Part shown: one piece after another, positions 32,101-36,553 of the stretch
Layout of the letters: the number at the start of each line of letters is the position of its first letter
Numbering within the stretch: the first letter of the stretch is position 1
NCBI GenBank assembly: GCA_016650365.1
Contig: JAENVV010000077.1
Span: 1-36,553, forward strand
Direction of reading: 5' to 3'
From: Acidimicrobiia bacterium
Lineage (GTDB): Bacteria > Actinomycetota > Acidimicrobiia > Spongiisociales > JAENVV01
DNA length: 36,553 nt
The notes under the pieces: generated by a model
What the model was told of the DNA's origin: nothing
Seen by the model: only the letters and a program-made list of their open reading frames with translations
The model's database searches: none
Program-made: the position numbers and the translations under genes

Positions 32101-34322
32101 GTCCCATCTGGTTGCGGAACCGCGGTCCCACCGGTCGGGCCGGCAGTGATCGTGACCGAGGCCGGATTCAGGTTGCCATCGACGTCTGAGTCGTTGGCAA
32201 GTACCGGAATGTTCACCAGGGTGTTCTGGGTTGTCTGGGCAGTGTCGTCGTTGGCAACCGGCGCCGAGTTGGGCTGTGGGGTCGTCGCGCACGATACGTT
32301 CGAGTAGCCAGACACCTCGCTAGCGCCCGAAGCGCGCACCCGGTAGCAATACTCGGTCGTGCCTGGCAATCCACCGTCCTGGTAGGTCACTGATCCGGCT
32401 GGGACGGTTGCCAGAAGCGAGAACGGCCCGCTGGCGCCGGCGTCCGATCGTTCGATTTCGTGCCCGACGGTTCCGCCGTTGGCATCGGTCCAGACCAGAT
32501 CAATAGTTCCTTCAGTGGCGGTGGCCCCAAGGTCGGTTGGGGCGGGAAGCGATCCGCACGCCGTACCGAGCGTGAACGTGTCGATGATGCCGTCAGCCAA
32601 TGAGTGGAACTGGAATGTCACGCCACTCGTGCAGGCTTCGGCGATCATTCCACCATACGAAGCGTTATAGATGACCTGACTCTCTGGAATCTGGACCGGC
32701 ATAGCTTTTCGTGAGTCGCCGCCGAGACCACCGATGATGTAGGGGAAGCCGTTGACCTCGAGGCGCTCATACAGGTGGGCGTCACCCGACAGCACGACGT
32801 CGGCTCCCCACTCCTGGAACGGCCAGCGAGACGCCGATACCGACCCATTGCTGGCAAAAGGTGGATCATGGGCGACCACGATATTCCATGGTGATGTAGA
32901 AACCGCCAGCTGGGCTTGCAGCCAGGCGGCCTGAACCGATGAGGCTGTGTTGCCGTCCGGTTCCGACGGGTCGGTGTCCAAAAAGAAGATATGCACCGGG
33001 CCTTGCACGATGTCGTAGTAGCGCTCATTGCCCGAGGTGTTCGAGCTGACAATGCCGCCACCTGGAAGCGTGTAGTAATCGAGATAGTCCGCCAGACCAC
33101 CGCCGTCTTCGATATCGTGGTTACCAAGGGCCGGGAAGAAGCGGTTGAGCGCCGAGCCTTGCCCGAACGCCCCGTCGTAGTTGCCCATATAGGCTGCGTA
33201 GTTCTTGCCAACGTTGGCGTCCTGGCCCGCCGGCCCATAACTGTTGTCTCCAAGCGTGATAATGAACTCAGGCCCGAGTCCGCTGATCAACTGAGCTACG
33301 GCCGCTTCGTTCGGGTTGCCATCACCAAGGTCGCCTACCAGCCCGAACCGAACCGAACCGGGCTGACCTGCGGATCCATCGACGGCCATGACCGGGGCGA
33401 GGTCAGAGACAATGGATTCACCATCATCGGCGGTGAGTTGCAGGACGTAAGAGCCCGCTTGGTCGAACGTGGCTGTCGTGTCGACCGCGGCGGGGTCGGT
33501 AAAGTTGACCTCGCCGGGGCCGGAGACTTTCGACCACGTAGTTATCACGCCTGTCACTCCGTCGTCGATGACGTTGCCGTCGAGCGTGGCGGATCCCGAC
33601 AGGAAGGTCGAGTCTGCCCGGGCCTTCACGATTGGCGGAAGGTTCGCAGAACCAGACCCATACTCGACATGGAGGACTGGCGCATTGTTGGCGCCACCTT
33701 CGAACGAATCAGCGACTCGCTTGCCCGTCCCGGTGATGACGAAGACCAGGGCGTTGCCCGCCACCCACCCTGGGCGATCGATGACCTGCTGGACAACCCC
33801 GCTCAGGTCAGGGGTGGCCTGGGCAGGTCCGGTCTGTCCGGTAGCCGTCCAGGCCGGCGGTGCCCAGGAAGCTGTCAGCGAAGCCCTCAGGCGGGCGGAG
33901 ATATTGCCGGGCGTCGTGGTGAATGTGCCTGGATTGTCGGCCGCCTGCACCGCAATCGTCAGGTTGGTCGGTCCCGAGTGGGCTTCATCGGACCTGAATT
34001 GGAGGTACGCCGATGTGATTTGTGCGCCCTTGGGGATGGCGAGGCTCGAGTAGCGGATGCCCACGGTCTGCGTCGAGGTTTCCTCCGTCAACTCGAGATC
34101 CGAACTGCCAAGCGTCATGGAGCCAGAAGCGGCTTCTTCGGCGTCGTCGGTTCCATTCGTAACGAGGGCCGTCACGGAGAAAGGGGCGGCTTCGACGGCG
34201 TCGATCCAACCAGCCACGGGCGGAATGCCCACAATAAGACTGAGTGCTACTACGACGCTTATGAATCGTGGTCGCTTACGCGGCCGACGATGTAATCCCC
34301 TGGATCTCCCCCAAGGAGCCAT
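29142..34322 (-). CDS. Large secreted modular protein with purple-acid-phosphatase-like domain and Ig/cadherin-like repeats
   Basis: 1726 aa. Signal peptide with RRPRKRP then FISVVVALSLIVGIPPVAGW. Order: a ~170-residue beta-domain (44-220, DNRLRE/CBM96-like); PKD-like domain (224-312); metallophosphatase (about 320-575) with LVGDLGDG, LGDNSY, GNHD, VVAHDP and SGDAHLYER; fibronectin III (about 590-680); three Ig/cadherin-like repeats with VLANDSDVDG-type motifs; second copy of the beta-domain (about 970-1142); four more repeats; third copy (about 1534-1702). Each beta-domain copy contains ITGTGKRVA(D/E)S. No LPXTG or C-terminal helix, so it is probably released or held non-covalently. In the phosphatase the first His of GHxH is Asp. 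Start 34322 follows a promoter at 34381-34354 and GGGGAAG; a longer frame to 34430 would begin upstream of that promoter. Confidence 0.87.
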   Translation of the reverse strand: MAPWGRSRGLHRRPRKRPRFISVVVALSLIVGIPPVAGWIDAVEAAPFSVTALVTNGTDDAEEAASGSMTLGSSDLELTEETSTQTVGIRYSSLAIPKGAQITSAYLQFRSDEAHSGPTNLTIAVQAADNPGTFTTTPGNISARLRASLTASWAPPAWTATGQTGPAQATPDLSGVVQQVIDRPGWVAGNALVFVITGTGKRVADSFEGGANNAPVLHVEYGSGSANLPPIVKARADSTFLSGSATLDGNVIDDGVTGVITTWSKVSGPGEVNFTDPAAVDTTATFDQAGSYVLQLTADDGESIVSDLAPVMAVDGSAGQPGSVRFGLVGDLGDGNPNEAAVAQLISGLGPEFIITLGDNSYGPAGQDANVGKNYAAYMGNYDGAFGQGSALNRFFPALGNHDIEDGGGLADYLDYYTLPGGGIVSSNTSGNERYYDIVQGPVHIFFLDTDPSEPDGNTASSVQAAWLQAQLAVSTSPWNIVVAHDPPFASNGSVSASRWPFQEWGADVVLSGDAHLYERLEVNGFPYIIGGLGGDSRKAMPVQIPESQVIYNASYGGMIAEACTSGVTFQFHSLADGIIDTFTLGTACGSLPAPTDLGATATEGTIDLVWTDANGGTVGHEIERSDAGASGPFSLLATVPAGSVTYQDGGLPGTTEYCYRVRASGASEVSGYSNVSCATTPQPNSAPVANDDTAQTTQNTLVNIPVLANDSDVDGNLNPASVTITAGPTGGTAVPQPDGTVNYTPTSGFLGQGTFSYQVCDVALLCATANVTVSVGALNAPPTAGDVAASTDEDVTGSWTPSVSDSDSSNLTCLITIQPTVGTASVPSNCSAGSYVPPANFNGFTSFTYQVSDGVSTDTGLVSMTVRSVADAPQAVADGALAAAGVTIQVNVTANDTDVDLDLNPASVTIVTPPSNGSASVTGAGIISYTSAAGFSGSVQITYRVCDLSALCDTAILTIDVTNAPTVVERRVINGNDDNEEIPAGATRIGSSDLEFVLDGTTVQTVGIRFQNLTVPQGMTISSAYLKFQVDEASSEPTNLMIKAQATDNATAFTSASFDVSSRPVLAPSVAWVPPAWPTVGVSGPDQTSTDISALVQAVVNRPGWASGNSIAFTITGTGKRVAESYNGSVSAAPLLHVEYVSSGPAGSSPVVNTDLATTLEDTVATISVLANDSDPDGDLVASSVTIVSNGTKGTAVPNVNGTVTYTPNPNANGSDSFTYRVCDSGNRCGQALVSVTITSVADAPVAANDSASTTGTTSVVINVTGNDTDVDGDLNVGSVTIVTTPLKGIATPGFGTVMYTPNPSVSGSDSFTYRVCDFTNPTPLCATAVVSITIATVNNPPTAGPVSISGAEDNAIGWTPVVSDDAVTSISCSISTPAAKGTASVPSNCGSGNYIPNPNSNGSDSFAYTVSDGVSIASATVSVIVNPVADAPVAVNDSATTFKNSAVTIAVTANDSDPEGDLDPGSVSIPQAPLHGAVVVVGGGSVRYTPATGYVGADSFTYRVCDATTPIPLCSVATISVTVTDTSFTIDVRVSSSDDDNEERPNGTSRIGSSDLEMTDDGGPQIVGIRFQNLQIPRNSIITKAYIQFQVDEASAGPANLSLQVQDHMNGLAFSNTRFDMSSRTWSTQTVSWIPADWNSVGAVGPDQRTADIKDLVQLLVNNPEWVNGNAGVFLITGTGKRVAESSDGTASGAPLLHVEFSGPTASLGDSAGWLLLDSSITRT

Positions 34323-34353
34323 CTTCCCCAACCTTCCCCATCTGACTGCCGGA

Positions 34354-34381
34354 AGCATAGACCAGAGGCTCCGTCCATCAA
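34354..34381 (-). promoter_or_regulatory. Promoter of the large phosphatase gene
   Basis: Minus strand: TTGATG (34381-34376), 16-bp spacer, TATGCT (34359-34354). The expected transcription start is near 34347, leaving a leader of about 25 nt with a purine-rich GGGGAAG before ATG 34322. Confidence 0.5.
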
Positions 34382-34490
34382 CCGCAATACCTGACATTGC
34401 CTTGGAAATGATTCGACAGACCCAGCCCATCCCGACAGGGAGGAGACCGGACCACCCACAATCGTGGCAATGGCACAGCTCGAATCGCCA

Positions 34491-34519
34491 TCGACAAACA
34501 AACGAGCGTTTGTTATGGT
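34491..34519 (+). promoter_or_regulatory. paa promoter with palindromic operator between -35 and -10
   Basis: TCGACA (34491-34496) and TATGGT (34514-34519) are 17 bp apart; the start codon follows after 6 nt, so the mRNA should be leaderless. The spacer is filled by a perfect inverted repeat, AACAAACG-AG-CGTTTGTT (34497-34514), a layout typical of TetR-family repression. PaaR-type TetR regulators control phenylacetate genes in actinobacteria, but no regulator gene is in the window. Confidence 0.68.
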
Positions 34520-34525
34520 TCGCCG

Positions 34526-35443
34526 ATGCCCTCCTTCGACGAGATCATCGCCGCCGACCACAAGATCGAACCCCGCGACGAAATGCCAGAGGCCTACCGG
34601 CATACCTTGATCCGCCAGATCGCCCAGCACGCCCATTCAGAGATCATCGGGATGCAACCAGAAGGGACCTGGATCACCAGGGCACCCACCCTCAAGAGAA
34701 AGGCCATCTTGATGGCTAAGGTGCAGGACGAGGCGGGACACGGCCTCTATTTGTACTCGGCAGCCGAAACACTGGGCGTTTCGCGTAACGAACTCATGGA
34801 ACGCCTCCACGAGGGCCGCCAGAAGTACTCTTCGATCTTCAACTATCCGACCCTCACCTGGGGCGATATCGGGGCCATTGGATGGTTGGTTGATGGGGCC
34901 GCCATCACCAATCAGTTGATGCTCGCCCGGTGCTCCTACGGTCCATACGCCAGGGCGATGGTGAAGATCTGCAAGGAAGAGTCGTTCCACCAACGACAAG
35001 GCTTCGAGATCATGCTCACGCTCGCCAATGGCACGGCCGAACAGAAGGCGATGGCCCAGGACTCGCTAGACCGTTGGTGGTGGCCATCCCTCATGATGTT
35101 CGGTCCCCACGATGCCGAGTCAACCCACTCGGAACAGTCCACGGCGTGGAAGATCAAGCGCGTTTCCAACGATCGACTCCGCCAGGAATTCGTCGACATG
35201 ACCGTCCCACAGGCCGAGTTCCTTGGCTTGACCGTGCCCGACCCCGAACTGCGATGGAACGAGCAGACCAATCACTATAACACCGGCCCGATCGACTGGG
35301 ATGAGTTCTGGGAGGTAGTGAAGGGACACGGCCCGCTGAACCGGGAACGGATTGCCCACAAAGTCGCCGTTTGGGAGGAGAACGCCTGGGTGCGGGAGGC
35401 CGCGGAGGCCCACGCAGCGAAACATGAGGGAACTCGAGACTGA
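34526..35443 (+). CDS. paaA: 1,2-phenylacetyl-CoA epoxidase subunit PaaA (catalytic)
   Basis: 305-aa diiron oxygenase subunit that epoxidises the ring of phenylacetyl-CoA, the second step of aerobic phenylacetate breakdown. Ferritin-like four-helix core with iron ligands in SEIIGM (Glu39), DEAGH (Glu69, His72), LVDGA (Asp123) and EESFHQ (Glu152, His155). Also the conserved [11 protein letters not shown] and PELRWNE segments. Complete, close to the E. coli length. No SD; the leaderless promoter sets the start. Its stop overlaps the paaB start (TGATG). Confidence 0.95.
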   Translation: MPSFDEIIAADHKIEPRDEMPEAYRHTLIRQIAQHAHSEIIGMQPEGTWITRAPTLKRKAILMAKVQDEAGHGLYLYSAAETLGVSRNELMERLHEGRQKYSSIFNYPTLTWGDIGAIGWLVDGAAITNQLMLARCSYGPYARAMVKICKEESFHQRQGFEIMLTLANGTAEQKAMAQDSLDRWWWPSLMMFGPHDAESTHSEQSTAWKIKRVSNDRLRQEFVDMTVPQAEFLGLTVPDPELRWNEQTNHYNTGPIDWDEFWEVVKGHGPLNRERIAHKVAVWEENAWVREAAEAHAAKHEGTRD

Positions 35444-35781
35444 TGCCGTATGAAGTCCACTCCGCTCCGGGTGACGAACCCCAATCAGAGGGTCCCCCAA
35501 CTACGGACCACGGCTGGCCGCTTTGGGAGGTCTTCGTGCGAGCCCGCCGGGGTTTAAGCCACGTACATGTCGGCAGCCTTCACGCGGCCGACGCAGAAAC
35601 CGCCCTGGAATCTGCCCGCGACGTCTACACGAGACGGTCCGAAGGTGTCAGCATCTGGGTGATCCCTTCGGCGCAGATCGTGGCATCCGATCCTGACGAC
35701 TCAGACATGCTCTTCGACTCGGACAAGCCGTACCGGCACCCGACCTTCTATGACATACCTGACGAAATCGGTCACATGTGA
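35443..35781 (+). CDS. paaB: 1,2-phenylacetyl-CoA epoxidase subunit PaaB
   Basis: 112-aa small subunit that bridges the PaaAC heterodimers. Conserved blocks: WPLWEVFVRARRGLSHVHVGSLHAADAE (split) and SEGVSIWVIPSAQI, ending in DKPYRHPTFYDIPDEIGHM as in the family. The first 20 residues are a variable Pro/Glu-rich extension. One-base overlap with paaA and GTGA overlap with paaC show tight coupling of the complex's subunits. Confidence 0.94.
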   Translation: MPYEVHSAPGDEPQSEGPPTTDHGWPLWEVFVRARRGLSHVHVGSLHAADAETALESARDVYTRRSEGVSIWVIPSAQIVASDPDDSDMLFDSDKPYRHPTFYDIPDEIGHM

Positions 35782-36533
35782 CAGATGCCACGCAACTCGT
35801 CCGCTACACACTCCGCCATGCCGACGACTGTCTGGTCCTATCCCACCGGTTGGCCGAATGGTCGTCCCGGGCCCCCGATCTCGAAGAAGACATTGCCCTC
35901 ACGAACATCGGCCTTGACTTGCTCGGGCAAGCCCGAATGCTCTACTCCTACGCAGGCGACATCGACGGCGCAAAGACCGAGGACAACTATGCGTTCTTCC
36001 GCAACGAGCGACAGTTCAGCAACCTGCTGCTCGTCGAACAACCCATCGGAGACTTCGCCAGCACCATCGCCCGGCAGGTGTTGTTTTCGACCTACCAGCA
36101 GTTGCTTTGGGACCACATGGGCACTTCCACCGACGCTACGTTGGCCGCCATCGCCGCCAAGGCACGGAAAGAAACCGCCTACCACCTGCGCCACGGCCGC
36201 ACATGGCTGCACCGCCTGGGAGACGGCACGGATGAATCCCATACCCGAATGCAGTCGGCGGTTGACGCCTTATGGCGCTTCACCGCAGAGCTATTCGCCG
36301 TGGACGACCTCGATCTTTCCATGGTGGCAGCCGGAATCGGAGTCGACGTACGTGATCTCGTGGAGCCGTGGCGGGCCAATATCGCCAACGACCTCCAGGA
36401 AGCGACCTTATCGATGCCGGACGATCCCCACCAGACCAGCGGAGGTCGGGATGGACGTCACACCAACCATCTCGGGCTGATGCTGGCCGAGATGCAAGTA
36501 CTCCAACGCACGTATCCGGGTGCCAGCTGGTGA
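35778..36533 (+). CDS. paaC: 1,2-phenylacetyl-CoA epoxidase subunit PaaC (structural)
   Basis: 251-aa ferritin-like subunit that pairs with PaaA but has no diiron centre. Conserved segments: LRHADDCLVLSHRLAEWSSRAPDLEEDIALTNIGLDLLGQARMLY (in pieces), NLLLVEQPIGDFASTIARQ, KETAYHLRHGRTWLHRLGDGTDES and HTNHLGLMLAEMQVLQRTYPGA near the end. Starts with GTG in a 4-bp overlap with paaB. Confidence 0.94.
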   Translation: MTDATQLVRYTLRHADDCLVLSHRLAEWSSRAPDLEEDIALTNIGLDLLGQARMLYSYAGDIDGAKTEDNYAFFRNERQFSNLLLVEQPIGDFASTIARQVLFSTYQQLLWDHMGTSTDATLAAIAAKARKETAYHLRHGRTWLHRLGDGTDESHTRMQSAVDALWRFTAELFAVDDLDLSMVAAGIGVDVRDLVEPWRANIANDLQEATLSMPDDPHQTSGGRDGRHTNHLGLMLAEMQVLQRTYPGASW

Positions 36534-36553
36534 ACCAGATTCGCCAGGCCATC
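36530..36553 (+). CDS. paaD: paaD, first 8 codons (cut by window end)
   Basis: GTG at 36530 overlaps the paaC stop (GTGA) and reads VNQIRQAI to the end of the window. Position after paaABC and the N-terminal sequence fit PaaD, the MIP18-family protein that helps mature the epoxidase. Assigned largely by gene order. Confidence 0.6.

Noticed and set aside
32991-34295. Plus-strand open frame of 434 codons inside the large phosphatase gene
   Set aside because: Antisense to well-recognised phosphatase and beta-domain motifs; a GC-driven shadow.
34323-34430. Longer N-terminus for the large phosphatase
   Set aside because: The extra 36 codons would precede a TTGATG/TATGCT promoter and push the signal peptide inside the protein; ATG 34322 fits better.

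Overview
The window is about 36.5 kb of GC-rich, gene-dense bacterial DNA that looks like the chromosome of an actinobacterium, probably an uncultured, deep-branching one such as an Acidimicrobiia-type lineage (the class is inference). The signs are a mycothiol-dependent maleylpyruvate isomerase-family enzyme, a DUF2236/MpaB-type oxygenase, the actinobacterial 'helicase/secretion' neighbourhood (DUF1998 helicase, Tad-like operon, HAD-IB phosphatase, in the order of M. tuberculosis Rv3649-Rv3661), and many apparently leaderless genes with a TAnnnT-like box exactly 6 nt before the start codon. No tRNA, rRNA, IS element, prophage or CRISPR array was seen.

Layout. 1-4925: a form-II CoxL-like molybdenum hydroxylase large subunit, convergent with a P2A-type Ca2+ ATPase. 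5019-7759: two tandem paralogous MFS exporters, the first behind four 11-bp direct repeats. 7935-9353: an ECF sigma gene broken by two one-base slips, overlapping a single-pass membrane partner (anti-sigma-like). 9493-13588: DUF1998 DEAD/DEAH helicase, SGNH hydrolase, a 64-aa membrane protein and a CDF-like transporter. 13601-17397 (minus): a seven-gene Tad/Flp operon, most junctions overlapping by 4 bp (CpaE-like, CpaF/TadA, TadB, TadC, Flp pilin, TadE, TadG-like), divergent from a HAD-IB phosphatase. 18312-18630: non-coding or weakly coding, with a perfect 18-bp palindrome matching Rex and Crp consensus sites. 18631-23856: beta-hydroxyacid dehydrogenase plus a small exported protein, GTP cyclohydrolase II, MpaB-type oxygenase and LeuCD. 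23914-28898: a 1020-aa TPR / one-TM / PQQ-type beta-propeller protein, a glycerophosphodiesterase, a mycothiol-dependent enzyme and a DUF3237 protein. 29142-34322 (minus): a 1726-aa secreted modular phosphatase. 34491-36553: paaABC and the first codons of paaD for aerobic phenylacetyl-CoA epoxidation, behind a promoter with a palindromic operator between -35 and -10.

How the parts fit. The Tad operon would build a thin pilus or secretion apparatus at the monoderm membrane; its prepilin peptidase is not in the window. LeuCD, RibA, the dehydrogenase, CoxL and Paa proteins are metabolic. The most unusual proteins are the TPR-TM-propeller protein, which looks like a STAND-type regulator without its NTPase and with a sensor outside the cell, and the large phosphatase with three copies of one ~170-residue beta-domain. 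The most unusual regulatory features are the palindrome at 18373, the 11-bp repeats at 5019 and the widespread leaderless promoters.
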